A stretch of 36,936 bases of DNA from Verrucomicrobiota bacterium (GCA_009908325.1 JAAAPI010000145.1:1-36936); one strand, 5' to 3'; numbered from the stretch's first letter, positions 1-7,980 are shown. Notes: generated by a model from the letters alone, not told the origin. Program-made: numbers and translations.

Positions 1-677
1 TACTGATCGGCGATTTTCGAGAGAGTGTCGCCACGTTTGACGGTGTAGGTAGTGCTCTCCTCAGTGAAAGAGGTCGGCTGGTAACTGTCGGCCGTCACGG
101 TATTGACCGAAGCGGTGCTGCCTTCAACCGGGATTTGGATTTCCTGACCGACGCGGAGGATGGAGTTTTTGTTGAGTCCATTGGCTGCGTAGAGGTCATT
201 CAGGGAGACGTTGTTACGGTTCGCGATCGTCCAGAGGTTATCCCCGCGCTTCACCGTGTAGGTCTCGAAAGATTCGCCCGACACTTGGACGGTTTGACCG
301 CTCTGATCCTGTCGGTTGAGCGGCGTAAGCGGCTCGACATCGTCGAACTCGCTGAAATCTCCATCATCAAAACCGGCGTTGAACGCGGCATCAAGACCGC
401 CACTGGCTCCCTCACCCTCGCGGGTCGCCTCGTAGAAGTCGCGATTCGCGCGCTTCGCCCCGGGGACGACGGGGCGCATGACGGGATCGGCACGCGTGGC
501 CGGAATTGATCTGCCGGAGAGCGCGGGCGTAGCCGAGCGGTCAGCGGGTGCCGCGCGTTCCTGCGTGTAGGTTTGTGTGGGCGGCTGAGTCGATTCGCAG
601 CCGGGCTGCACGAGAAGAATGGAGATCAGCACGAGATGGAGACCGAGAACACAACCGAAGACTTTGGATACTTTCAT
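1..677 (-). CDS. LysM-domain envelope protein (3' end outside window)
   Basis: I translated this by hand from the complement: 225 residues run from ATG at 677 to the window edge without a stop. The N-terminus (MKVSKVFGCVLGLHLVLI..) is a signal peptide, and Cys27 follows VQPG. A lipoprotein is possible, but the lipobox (Q-P-G-C) is not classical. A Pro/Ala/Thr-rich and then acidic linker follows. One LysM domain spans about 138-183 (YTVKRGDNLWTIA ... VGQEIQIP), and a second begins at about 210 (YTVKRGDTLSKIADQ). LysM binds N-acetylglucosamine-containing glycans such as peptidoglycan. The gene lies 38 bp downstream of murD on the same strand, which fits a cell-wall role. The catalytic or partner domain, if any, is beyond the window, so no enzymatic function can be assigned. 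Confidence 0.85.
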   Translation of the reverse strand, partial: MKVSKVFGCVLGLHLVLISILLVQPGCESTQPPTQTYTQERAAPADRSATPALSGRSIPATRADPVMRPVVPGAKRANRDFYEATREGEGASGGLDAAFNAGFDDGDFSEFDDVEPLTPLNRQDQSGQTVQVSGESFETYTVKRGDNLWTIANRNNVSLNDLYAANGLNKNSILRVGQEIQIPVEGSTASVNTVTADSYQPTSFTEESTTYTVKRGDTLSKIADQ

Positions 678-715
678 AGTAAGGAAACTTGTTTATATGC
701 CTGTAAACCGAGAGG

Positions 716-2074
716 TTAACGGGGACGTCGGGCGTTCTTCAAACCTAAAACCATGTCCGAGAACATTTTTCCGCGCGCACTGTAGGCGTCAAACTGGTCA
801 AAACTGGCGAATCCGGGGCTGAGCACTACGTTTGCACCGGGCATTTCCCCGCCGAGGATGGCCGCCGCCTGCACCGCATCAGAAAACTTGTCAAACCGCA
901 CGACCCGCACCGGCTGGCCATGCATGGCAGCCGCCAGCGCCTCCGCCACCTCTCCGTAAAGCACTGCGACGTCGACCCGGGCCGCGATAGACCGGGCAAA
1001 TGACGGGAGATCGCCGCCCTTGGCGCGACCGCCACCAATCCAGACGATGGGAGGAGCGACCGACTCGACCGCTGCTAACGCGGCGAGAAAATTGGTTGCT
1101 TTCGAGTCGTTCCAGAAGCGCACGTCGCCGCACTCAGCAACAGGTGTGAGGCGGTGCGGTGCCGGCTTAAACGCATCAGCCGCCTGAATTAGGGCATCGA
1201 CGGGCAGACCGGAGCGGGTCCACCAGGCTGCCGCCAGATTGAAATTTTCAATGTTTGGACGGCGGCGAAAAACGGAGTCTGCCTGAAGCTCGGCGAGCAG
1301 TGCTGTGTCCGGATCCGCCGGATGACACTCCGCGCAGGATCCGACCCGCCGCTCCATGTAGGGTAGAACCGAGCGCCCCACGACGCAGTGGGCACCGGGC
1401 TTTAAGCATTCGAAGAGCTGCGCCTTGGCCTCGAAATAGGCGTCCATACTTGTGTAGCGGTCGAGGTGATCCTCGGCAAAGTTGGTCCAAAGCAGCCCGT
1501 CGAGCCGCAGCGACTGGCTGAGCTCGGCTTGAAAAGAGCTGATCTCCACCACGGCGCAGGCCCCTTTCTTATTCGCCGGGGAACGCACCGCATCGGCGAG
1601 CGGATAACCGATATTGCCGAGCGCCAGCGCTTGAAGCGTGGCGTGCTCGCTTGCGAGCGCCTGCATTGGGGATGGGGCCACAGAGGCGTCCGCAAGCGGA
1701 CACGCCACATTAGCGACGACTTCTTTTCTTCTAACCTCGGCCAGCGCATCAGCGAGTAGCTGCGTCAGCGTGGTCTTACCGTTGGTCCCGGTGATGCCGA
1801 TGAGCGGTCCCCGCCAGTGGGGCGCGGCATAGGCCAGCTCGCTCAGGCAGGGTCGTCCCGCCCCGGCGGCGAGGCGCCGCCACGGGTGATCGGCGGCGAA
1901 GCCGGGACTAAAGACAAAGGTATCGAATCTCGCGAGGTCCGCTTGGGAAAAGGAATCGGCGTCGCCCTGCCCGCTTTCGTCGAAGAGCACACTGGCATGA
2001 CCGAGCGACTGCGCGAGCCGGCGGACCGCTTGCCCACTCTGTCCGGCTCCGAAAATTGCGATCTTCGCTCCCAT
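716..2074 (-). CDS. murD: UDP-N-acetylmuramoylalanine-D-glutamate ligase
   Basis: Cytoplasmic Mur ligase that adds D-glutamate to UDP-MurNAc-L-Ala, using ATP, during peptidoglycan precursor synthesis. The 452 residues match the family length. The N-terminal Rossmann domain starts IAIFGAGQSG (about 5-14). The ATP-binding loop GTNGKTT is at about 96-102. The central motif EDHLDRY and the C-terminal WNDSKATN signature (Mur ligase domain 3) are both present, and the alpha/beta C-terminal domain is intact. ATG at 2074 puts the Rossmann glycines at the usual distance from the start. The gene lies 13 bp after tsaD and 38 bp before the LysM gene, so it is probably co-transcribed with lpd and tsaD. 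It does not sit among other mur/fts genes inside this window. Confidence 0.96.
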   Translation of the reverse strand: MGAKIAIFGAGQSGQAVRRLAQSLGHASVLFDESGQGDADSFSQADLARFDTFVFSPGFAADHPWRRLAAGAGRPCLSELAYAAPHWRGPLIGITGTNGKTTLTQLLADALAEVRRKEVVANVACPLADASVAPSPMQALASEHATLQALALGNIGYPLADAVRSPANKKGACAVVEISSFQAELSQSLRLDGLLWTNFAEDHLDRYTSMDAYFEAKAQLFECLKPGAHCVVGRSVLPYMERRVGSCAECHPADPDTALLAELQADSVFRRRPNIENFNLAAAWWTRSGLPVDALIQAADAFKPAPHRLTPVAECGDVRFWNDSKATNFLAALAAVESVAPPIVWIGGGRAKGGDLPSFARSIAARVDVAVLYGEVAEALAAAMHGQPVRVVRFDKFSDAVQAAAILGGEMPGANVVLSPGFASFDQFDAYSARGKMFSDMVLGLKNARRPR

Positions 2075-2087
2075 AGATCAACGAAGC

Positions 2088-3110
2088 TTAGTCCAGACGC
2101 AGGGCCGGCTCGATGCTAAAGTCGCCCGTGGCCAAACCCGCCGGGTCGGCGTAGGCGGCAAAGGCAATCATAGCAGCATTGTCGCCGGTGTGCTCGGGCC
2201 GCGCGATGAGGCAGGGCATGCCGTAGCTGTTGGCGAGTTCCTCTATGGCAACCCGTAGGGCACGATTATTCGAAACACCGCCGGAGAGCGCGAGGCTCTT
2301 GTAGCGGCCCGCCTGTATGAGGTGCCGCGTTTTACCCACCAGCTGGTCGATGACCGCCTTCTGGTAACCGGCACAAAGATCGGGCAAGGCCGATACCAAG
2401 GCCGCATCACTCATTTTTTCGAGACGGTAGCGCAGGCTGGTCTTCAGTCCGGAAAAGCTGAAACGCCGTTCGTTGCGCGGGGCAATCGCCTTGGGGAATT
2501 CGAAGCGCGCCGCGTCTCCTTCGGCGGCGATTCGCTCAATCTGCGGACCGCCGGGATACGGCAGCCCGAGCAGTTTGGCCCCCTTATCCAATGCCTCACC
2601 GGCGGCATCGTCCACCGTTTCGGCCAGCACGGTGAGCCCCTGCGCCACGTCAATTTCAAAGAGGATCGTGTTGCCCCCCGAAACAATCAGCCCGAGCTGT
2701 GGCAGATAGTCGGCCAGCGCGGCTGAAAAACCGTCGGGCGCTGCCTCATGCAGCGCGATAAAGGGAGAAAAAGCATGCCCCCGGAGATGGTTGACCCCCA
2801 CCACGGGGACGTCCCAGGCGAGCCCGAGACTGCGGGCGAAGGCGATCCCCAGCGCGAGACACCCGGCCAGCCCGGGCCCATTCGTGACCGCAATTTGCCG
2901 GACCTGCCCCGGTTTCTGCCCGAGACCTGCCAACTCCATGAGCGGAAAAAAGTTCTTGAGGTGTTCGCGACTGGCCAGATCGGGCACGACGCCCCCGTAG
3001 AGCTTGTGCAAGTCGATCTGGCTGTGCACCCACTCCCCGGAAAGGCCCCGCTCCGGATCGAAACGCGCCAGCGCAGACTCGTCACAGGAACTTTCGATGC
3101 CGAGAATCAC
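2088..3110 (-). CDS. tsaD: tRNA N6-adenosine threonylcarbamoyltransferase
   Basis: Transfers the threonylcarbamoyl group to A37 of ANN-decoding tRNAs, in complex with TsaB/TsaE. The N-terminus MILGIESSCDES is the family hallmark. The metal-binding HxxxH is His108/His112, in an HLRGH variant of the usual HLEGH. The ASKH-fold loops VTNGPGLAG, LIVSGGNT and LALSGGVSNN are present, and the 340-residue length is normal. The start codon is GTG, only 3 nt after the lpd stop. It is chosen because the conserved N-terminus begins exactly there. The spacing implies translational coupling to lpd. Neither tsaB nor tsaE is present in this window. Confidence 0.96.
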   Translation of the reverse strand: MILGIESSCDESALARFDPERGLSGEWVHSQIDLHKLYGGVVPDLASREHLKNFFPLMELAGLGQKPGQVRQIAVTNGPGLAGCLALGIAFARSLGLAWDVPVVGVNHLRGHAFSPFIALHEAAPDGFSAALADYLPQLGLIVSGGNTILFEIDVAQGLTVLAETVDDAAGEALDKGAKLLGLPYPGGPQIERIAAEGDAARFEFPKAIAPRNERRFSFSGLKTSLRYRLEKMSDAALVSALPDLCAGYQKAVIDQLVGKTRHLIQAGRYKSLALSGGVSNNRALRVAIEELANSYGMPCLIARPEHTGDNAAMIAFAAYADPAGLATGDFSIEPALRLD

Positions 3111-3113
3111 ACC

Positions 3114-4511
3114 CTAAATATGGATCGCTTCGCCAAAGACGGAAGCCGCCGCCTCCATCATGGCCTCGCTCAATGTGGGGTGCGCATGAATCGTGTTGTG
3201 GATATCCTCGGCGGTCGCCTCCAGCTTCATGCCGAGGCCGTATTCGGCGATCATCTCCGTGGCCTCGGAGCCCACGATGTGGGCTCCGAGAATCTCCCCG
3301 TATTTCGGATCGACCAGCATTTTGACAAAGCCCACGGCCTGATTGGACGCCACGGCCTTACCGGAAGCCTGGAAGGGGAATTTGCCGACTTTGTAGTCGA
3401 TCCCCTCGTCTTTCAGCGCTTTCTCCGTCTTACCGATGGAAGCGACCTGCGGCAGGCAGTAGGTGCAACCGGGGAACTCCCGCATCCGCTCGGGCTTGGC
3501 ATGGCCAAACATGCCGTTGACGGCCTGAATCGCCTCGTAGGTGGCGACGTGCGCGAGCCAGGGCGGACCGATGATATCGCCCGCCGCGTAGATCCCTTTC
3601 ACCGAGGTTTCATAGTTATCGTCGACCACCACATAACCGCGGTCCTGCTTTAGCTTCACTTTGGGCGAAAGGAGCCCCGCCGTGTTGGCCACCACCCCGA
3701 TAGCGAGAAGAATCGAATCCGCCGTGATGCTTTCCTTCGCGTCGCCCTTAGCCAGATCCATTTTGACCGACTTGGCGTTGACCTTGATATTCTCCACGGC
3801 TGTCGAGGTGCGGATGTCGATCCCGCTTTCCTTAAATGATTTGCTCACCACGGCGGCCACTTCCTGGTCCTCCACGGGCAGCACCTGGTCGAGCATTTCA
3901 ACCAGGGTAACTTTGGTGCCGAACGCGTTGAGAAAATAAGCAAATTCGGCCCCGATGGCCCCCGCGCCGACGATGACGATGGACTTGGGCTGTTTCTTCA
4001 TCTCCAGAGCCTCGCGCGAAGTCATAACACGCTCTCCATCGACCTCCAGGTCGGGCAAGCGACGGGGTTTGCAACCCGTAGCGACCAGGGTATTCTCGGT
4101 GGAAAGGATCTTGCCCTTTTCCTTGCCGTCCGTGATTTCAACCATGCCCGGCACATTGATCGTGCCCGTGCCGATGATATGGTCGACTTTGTTTTTCCTA
4201 AAGAGGAAACCGATCCCTTTCGCCATGGTATCGGCCACATTGCGGGAGCGCCCGATGATTTTGGAAAAGTCGTAATCGAGGCCTTTGACCGAAATGCCAA
4301 GGTCCTCGCTGTGTTGCAGCTTATTGTAGAACTCAGCGCTTTTCAGGAGCGCCTTCGAAGGGATGCAGCCCCAGTTCAAGCAAGTGCCACCCGGGCGTTC
4401 CTGCTCCACGCAGGCAACTTTTTTGCCCATTTGACCGGCGCGGATAGCTGCGGCGTAACCCGCTGGACCACCACCAATGACGACGAGATCGTATTTTGTA
4501 GACGAAGACAT
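3114..4511 (-). CDS. lpdA: dihydrolipoyl dehydrogenase (E3)
   Basis: FAD/NAD flavoprotein disulfide reductase that reoxidises lipoyl groups of 2-oxoacid dehydrogenase complexes or the glycine cleavage system. Visible features are the FAD-binding GGGPAGYAAAIRAG (13-26), the redox-active Cys44/Cys49 pair in GGTCLNWGCIPSK, a second Rossmann fold IVGAGAIGAEFAYFLNAFG for NAD, the FAD motif GIYAAGDIIG, and the C-terminal dimerisation domain with catalytic His444-Glu449 (HAHPTLSE). The length of 465 residues is typical. No E1 or E2 genes are adjacent, so the complex it serves cannot be read from context. It lies 51 bp after the holin-family gene and 3 bp before tsaD. Confidence 0.96.
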   Translation of the reverse strand: MSSSTKYDLVVIGGGPAGYAAAIRAGQMGKKVACVEQERPGGTCLNWGCIPSKALLKSAEFYNKLQHSEDLGISVKGLDYDFSKIIGRSRNVADTMAKGIGFLFRKNKVDHIIGTGTINVPGMVEITDGKEKGKILSTENTLVATGCKPRRLPDLEVDGERVMTSREALEMKKQPKSIVIVGAGAIGAEFAYFLNAFGTKVTLVEMLDQVLPVEDQEVAAVVSKSFKESGIDIRTSTAVENIKVNAKSVKMDLAKGDAKESITADSILLAIGVVANTAGLLSPKVKLKQDRGYVVVDDNYETSVKGIYAAGDIIGPPWLAHVATYEAIQAVNGMFGHAKPERMREFPGCTYCLPQVASIGKTEKALKDEGIDYKVGKFPFQASGKAVASNQAVGFVKMLVDPKYGEILGAHIVGSEATEMIAEYGLGMKLEATAEDIHNTIHAHPTLSEAMMEAAASVFGEAIHI

Positions 4512-4562
4512 GTCCGAGACTTAATCGCCAAGTTTCCCCTCAAGTCAATTCTTATGGCCCAA

Positions 4563-5021
4563 TCAAATATCAATCACATCGTCGTCGTCCTTGAGCGGAC
4601 GCTTCTTCTTCCCGCTCGATCCCCCGCTCTTGGGAGATTCGGATTGGGTGGTTTGCACATGGACCCGTGTCCGAGTGTTGCCAAACAAAATGTTGGCGGC
4701 GGCTCCGGTCAAACTGACAACGAGGGCCCCGGCGAGCGCATAGCCGAAGCCGTCAACCGAGAAACCATCGACCAGCTTCCCGACAAGGAGAAAAAGTACC
4801 GCGTTGATCAACCAAATCCCCAGGCCGAAGGTTAGGATAATGAATGGCAGGGCGAAGAGCATGAGCAGCGGCTTGAGAAAGACATTGCACAGGCTGAGCA
4901 GGAGCACGGCCACCAGCAGCGATGCCGCGCCGGTATACTGAATACCCGGAAATATATGCGAGGCGATGAGCACCCCGAGGGCGATGAGCAGCCAGCTTTT
5001 GAAAAGTGCTTTAATATCCAT
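4563..5021 (-). CDS. phage holin family 4 (YvlD-like) membrane protein
   Basis: A 152-residue integral membrane protein with about four hydrophobic segments (around 8-28, 32-50, 54-82 and 92-112). The NVFLKPLLMLFALPFIILTFGLG stretch is the typical core of the phage_holin_4_2 / YvlD family (PF04020). Despite the family name, these are common chromosomal proteins of uncertain function, and nothing around this gene is phage-like. The C-terminus is a charged cytoplasmic-type tail with SGKKKRPLKDDDD. It starts 11 bp after the stop of the upstream secreted-protein gene, so the two are likely co-transcribed with lpd. Confidence 0.85.
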   Translation of the reverse strand: MDIKALFKSWLLIALGVLIASHIFPGIQYTGAASLLVAVLLLSLCNVFLKPLLMLFALPFIILTFGLGIWLINAVLFLLVGKLVDGFSVDGFGYALAGALVVSLTGAAANILFGNTRTRVHVQTTQSESPKSGGSSGKKKRPLKDDDDVIDI

Positions 5022-5032
5022 TTCCCGGTGTC

Positions 5033-5530
5033 CTATTTCGTCGATGGATCGACCGCTACGTCCATACTCGGCATGTAGCGGAAGCCATGCGTCAGCTCGG
5101 GTCTATCCACTGCTTCTGGAATGTGCAAAACCAGATTGAAGGTGTGGGGCGGAAATATAAGCGTTGGCGCTCCAAGTCCGGTGCCTTCGGGCAGGGGAGA
5201 AAGACTAAGTAAATTGCGCCCACGCACGGAACCGATCCGTCGCACGACGGCCTTTTCAGCCTCCGGTTCCGCGATCAAGCCGTTTTCGTCGATCCAGTAG
5301 AGCCGGAATTTGTTTTCGACCAATCTTAGATTGATGCGCGTCTCACCCTCTCCGCGATCCAGATAGTAGCCCTGCTCCACGACCAGATCGCCGACCGAAT
5401 ACGGGGGCTCCGAGACTTCGGTCGGAATGTCGGGAGCTTCGTTTTCGGACGCAGCCGCCGGAGAATCCTGTGCCTGAAGCGAGCTGACGAAAAGAATCGC
5501 AATGGCGAGCGTGGTGATGAAAAACTTCAT
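5033..5530 (-). CDS. hypothetical secreted protein
   Basis: I do not recognise this 165-residue protein. It begins MKFFITTLAIAILFVSSLQA followed by QDS, a clear Sec signal peptide with a likely cleavage after LQA, so it is probably periplasmic. A short Ala/Glu/Pro-rich linker (about 25-42) leads to a domain rich in beta-strand patterns (DLVVEQGYYLDRGEGETRIN, RLYWIDENGLIAEPE) and ends in MDVAVDPSTK. No cysteines, metal motifs or membrane segments are apparent. It is probably the first gene of the operon that continues through the holin-family protein, lpd, tsaD, murD and LysM. Confidence 0.75.
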   Translation of the reverse strand: MKFFITTLAIAILFVSSLQAQDSPAAASENEAPDIPTEVSEPPYSVGDLVVEQGYYLDRGEGETRINLRLVENKFRLYWIDENGLIAEPEAEKAVVRRIGSVRGRNLLSLSPLPEGTGLGAPTLIFPPHTFNLVLHIPEAVDRPELTHGFRYMPSMDVAVDPSTK

Positions 5531-5595
5531 AATGCCAACGAGTCTATCCCGGGAATCAACAATTCGTCCAGCATCGAATTATGCGGTCTGTTGAA

Positions 5596-5722
5596 GGGTG
5601 CAATTTGAAGTGCGGGGTAAAATTCATCCGTCGGTGTTGTCATAGCTTGTTCCGCACCTAAAGGAGCGGACATACGTATGCAGCTTCCTTTAGGTAGCTG
5701 CCCCGCATCTATAATTGCACCC
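5596..5722. repeat. nested inverted repeat between rarA and the small secreted protein
   Basis: The outer arms at 5596-5617 and 5701-5722 are complementary at 18 of 22 positions, with perfect ends of 8-10 bases. Inner arms CCTAAAGGA (5657-5665) and TCCTTTAGG (5686-5694) are perfect. A 10-bp palindrome CATACGTATG (5671-5680) lies between them. The inner hairpin could act as a weak terminator for minus-strand rarA, but no U-run follows. The nested layout also suits a REP/MITE-like remnant. An 87-codon open frame crosses it but looks spurious. Confidence 0.6.
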
Positions 5723-5741
5723 GTTGTTGAAAGCTTACGTG

Positions 5742-7184
5742 TCACCGCGCGCTCGCCTGTGCCTGCATCTCCGCCTTCAGCTTTTTCCACTGCGCCAGGC
5801 GCTGCGCAGCGGCCGCCTCGGCGCCCGCATGGCCGGGATCGTAGAAGGTGACCGGTTCCAGCATGTAGTCCTGCCCGGAAATGCCGTGCGGGTAGTCGTG
5901 ACTATAGCGGTAGTCCGCCCCATGGCCGGGATCGTAGAAGGTGACCGGTTCCAGCATGTAGTCCTGCCCGGAAATGCCGTGCGGGTAGTCGTGACTATAG
6001 CGGTAGTCCGCCCCATGGCCCAGTGCTTTATTCGTAGTCGTGTGCGCATCGCGCAGCCAGGGAGGCACGGCCTGCACTGGTTGCTCGCGCAGATGTTTTT
6101 TAACTGCCGCCATGGCGCGCGTCACGGAGTTACTCTTGGGCGACGTCGCCAGATAAAGCACCGCGTGGGCGATGGCATACTCGCACTCCGGCAAACCGAT
6201 CTTTTCGCAGGCCTCAAAAGCCGCCATCGCCACCGTCAGACCGTGGGAGTTCGCCAGACCAACATCCTCCGAGGCCAAAATGGTCAGACGCCGCGCGATA
6301 AAGCGGGGATCTTCGCCACCCTCCAGCATTTTGAATGTCCAGTAGAGGGCCGCATCCGGGTCCGAACCGCGAATGCTCTTGATCATCGCAGACGCGTGGT
6401 CGTAGTGCTCGTCCTCGTCGCGATCATAGCGGATCTGCCGCTCTTTGGCGAATACCTCGACCGCCTCCAACCCGATGTGGGCTCCGATGGCTTGGCTGAG
6501 CACCAGAGTCTCCAAAGCATTGAGGGCACGCCGCAGATCACCCGCCGAAAAATCAGCGATCACCCGAAACACTTCGGGATCGGCCGTGCAGCGCTGGCGC
6601 CCCAATCCGCGCTCCGTGTCCTCCAGTGCCCGGGCCAGCAGCGTGGCAATGGCGTCAGCAGTGATCGGCTCCAAACGAAAGAGATGACTCCGGCTAAGCA
6701 GCGGCGGATTCACGTAAAATCCGGGATTATGCGTGGTGGCCCCGATCAGTCGTATGTTGCCGGCTTCAACGTCCGGCAACAGTAAGTCCTGCTGCGATTT
6801 GTTGAAGCGGTGAATTTCGTCGATAAACAATACCGTTCGCTTGTCCGCCTCGTAGCGGGCAAGCCGGAGAATGTCGCGCAACTCGGCCACATTGGAGAGC
6901 ACCGCGTTGATTCGCACGAATTTGCTCTGCGTCTCCGCCGCGATGACCTCCGCCAGCGAGGTCTTAGAACAGCCAGGCGGACCGCAGAAGATCAGGCTGC
7001 CGAAGTGATCGGCCTGAATCAACCGGGGTAACAGACAGCCCTCCCCCACGATATGGGCCTGCCCAATGACCTCTTCCAAGCGGCGGGGACGCATGCGTGC
7101 AGCCAGCGGGCGGTGCACCTGCCCGTTTTTTTTTTCGGACCCGCCGTTCCTGAAGAGATCATTTTGATCCGAGTCGCTTACCAT
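5742..7184 (-). CDS. rarA: RarA/MgsA-family replication-associated AAA+ ATPase
   Basis: RarA (MgsA) proteins are clamp-loader-like AAA+ ATPases that act at stalled replication forks. ATG at 7184 (MVSDSDQNDLFRNGG) is preferred to an upstream in-frame start at 7373, whose extra 63 residues look non-protein-like. This gives 480 residues. Visible are RPLAARMRPRRLEEVIGQAH, the ATP-binding loop GPPGCSKTS (68-76), Walker B LFIDEIHRF, sensor region GATTHNPGFYVNPPLLSRS, and the MgsA C-terminal domain. Two oddities stand out. The glycine before the Walker A lysine is Ser73. The YRYSHDYPHG..YDPGH segment of the C-terminal domain occurs twice because of an exact 93-bp tandem duplication, adding 31 residues. 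The gene is transcribed divergently from the CIA30-like gene. Confidence 0.93.
   Translation of the reverse strand: MVSDSDQNDLFRNGGSEKKNGQVHRPLAARMRPRRLEEVIGQAHIVGEGCLLPRLIQADHFGSLIFCGPPGCSKTSLAEVIAAETQSKFVRINAVLSNVAELRDILRLARYEADKRTVLFIDEIHRFNKSQQDLLLPDVEAGNIRLIGATTHNPGFYVNPPLLSRSHLFRLEPITADAIATLLARALEDTERGLGRQRCTADPEVFRVIADFSAGDLRRALNALETLVLSQAIGAHIGLEAVEVFAKERQIRYDRDEDEHYDHASAMIKSIRGSDPDAALYWTFKMLEGGEDPRFIARRLTILASEDVGLANSHGLTVAMAAFEACEKIGLPECEYAIAHAVLYLATSPKSNSVTRAMAAVKKHLREQPVQAVPPWLRDAHTTTNKALGHGADYRYSHDYPHGISGQDYMLEPVTFYDPGHGADYRYSHDYPHGISGQDYMLEPVTFYDPGHAGAEAAAAQRLAQWKKLKAEMQAQASAR
5828..6013. repeat. exact 2 x 93-bp tandem duplication inside rarA
   Basis: Bases 5828-5920 and 5921-6013 are identical over 93 positions, and the first seven bases (catggcc) recur at 6014-6020 before divergence. 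The unit is a multiple of three, so the frame is kept and a 31-residue block is repeated in the RarA C-terminal domain. Identity at synonymous sites means the event is recent or an assembly artefact. Confidence 0.97.
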
Positions 7185-7250
7185 TAAGTTAGGCTCTACG
7201 GCTCGAGGCCGACTGGCAAGGGATAATGGAGAACCTCCGCGAAATGCCGA

Positions 7251-7304
7251 CGTCTTGTCCGGCGTAGCTTGGAGAGCGAAGCAGGAAGCCCGCCAGACAA
7301 GACG
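7251..7304. repeat. REP-like hairpin in the rarA/CIA30 divergent spacer
   Basis: Arms at 7251-7264 (cgtcttgtccggcg) and 7291-7304 (cgccagacaagacg) pair at 13 of 14 positions. The 26-base loop contains a smaller gctt...aagc stem. It lies in the 211-bp spacer between two divergent genes, outside any convincing coding frame, and resembles dispersed palindromic elements of verrucomicrobial chromosomes. It could also influence either promoter. Confidence 0.55.
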
Positions 7305-7395
7305 CCGGACCACGGCACCCGAACCCCCCCCCACCCCAATACGGAAGAAAGCGCACAAAGTTTGCCATACCAAAAGATCTGAAACAACGTCTACC

Positions 7396-7980
7396 GTGCG
7401 AAATAAACAACGAACGCTACTCCCTTTATTTGTTTTTCTAACTGCAGCCGGAACGCTTCGTGCCGAATCCGAGAAAGCTCAAGCCATGCACCATCTCCGT
7501 AATTTTAGTTTAAATGGCCAGGAACCTGCCTGGCAGGCTCAAAACGACGGTGTCATGGGCGGCGTTTCGACAGGCCAGGCCCGTATTATTGAGGGGACTC
7601 TCTTATTTTCAGGAGAGCTTTCTCTGGAGAACAACGGCGGTTTTGCGCAGATTTACTCGCCGGCGGAACGCTCCGACTTTTCGGCCTTTTCCAAGGTGCG
7701 ACTGCGGGTAAAAGGCGACGGTCGCACCTACCAATTCCGCCTCGCCACCGATGATCGTTTCCGGGGCTCCCGGATTGCTTACCGTGGCGAATTCGAAACT
7801 GCCCAGGATCAATGGATCGAGGTATCGATTCCTCTCAGCGCTTTCCAGCCCAGCCATCATGGACGCGACCTTTCCGGTCCACCGATTGATCTGTCATCCA
7901 TCCGGCAGATCGCATTTCTTCTGGGCGATGGCGTTCCGGGGCCTTTTGCCTTGAAGGTCGAATGGATCGGGCTGGAATAA
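7396..7980 (+). CDS. CIA30-family (NADH:ubiquinone oxidoreductase intermediate-associated-like) secreted protein
   Basis: With GTG at 7396 as start, the 194-residue product begins VRNKQRTLLPLFVFLTAAG and then TLRAESEK, a good signal peptide. In-frame ATGs further upstream would add an Arg/Pro-rich stretch with no export logic and would read through the spacer hairpin. The mature part carries the CIA30 signature (PF08547): NDGVMGGVSTGQ, LLFSGELSLENNGGFAQI, VRLRVKGDGRTYQFRL and a closing IRQIAFLLGDG..PFALKVEWI. The fold is a galactose-binding-like jelly roll. In eukaryotes the family aids complex I assembly; the role of bacterial secreted members is unknown, and no complex I genes are nearby. 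The Shine-Dalgarno is weak, so the start is tentative. Confidence 0.85.
   Translation: MRNKQRTLLPLFVFLTAAGTLRAESEKAQAMHHLRNFSLNGQEPAWQAQNDGVMGGVSTGQARIIEGTLLFSGELSLENNGGFAQIYSPAERSDFSAFSKVRLRVKGDGRTYQFRLATDDRFRGSRIAYRGEFETAQDQWIEVSIPLSAFQPSHHGRDLSGPPIDLSSIRQIAFLLGDGVPGPFALKVEWIGLE

Noticed and set aside
521-560. tRNA-like motif gtagccgagcggtc
   Set aside because: It resembles a D-arm of Leu/Ser tRNA on the plus strand but no acceptor, anticodon or T-arm pairing follows, and it lies inside the LysM coding frame.
2748-3653. 301-codon plus-strand open frame
   Set aside because: Antisense to tsaD and lpd, both of which have complete family motifs; the translation shows no domain.
4563-5021. Phage remnant suggested by the holin-family name
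   Set aside because: No endolysin, spanin or other phage gene is near; members of this family are common chromosomal membrane proteins.
5527-5790. 87-codon minus-strand open frame between rarA and the secreted protein
   Set aside because: It overlaps the 3' end of rarA, crosses the nested inverted repeat, has no recognisable domain and ends by overlapping the next gene start.
5828-6020. Possible short CRISPR-like or microsatellite array
   Set aside because: Only two 93-bp copies, no spacers, and both are coding in frame within rarA; it is a simple tandem duplication.
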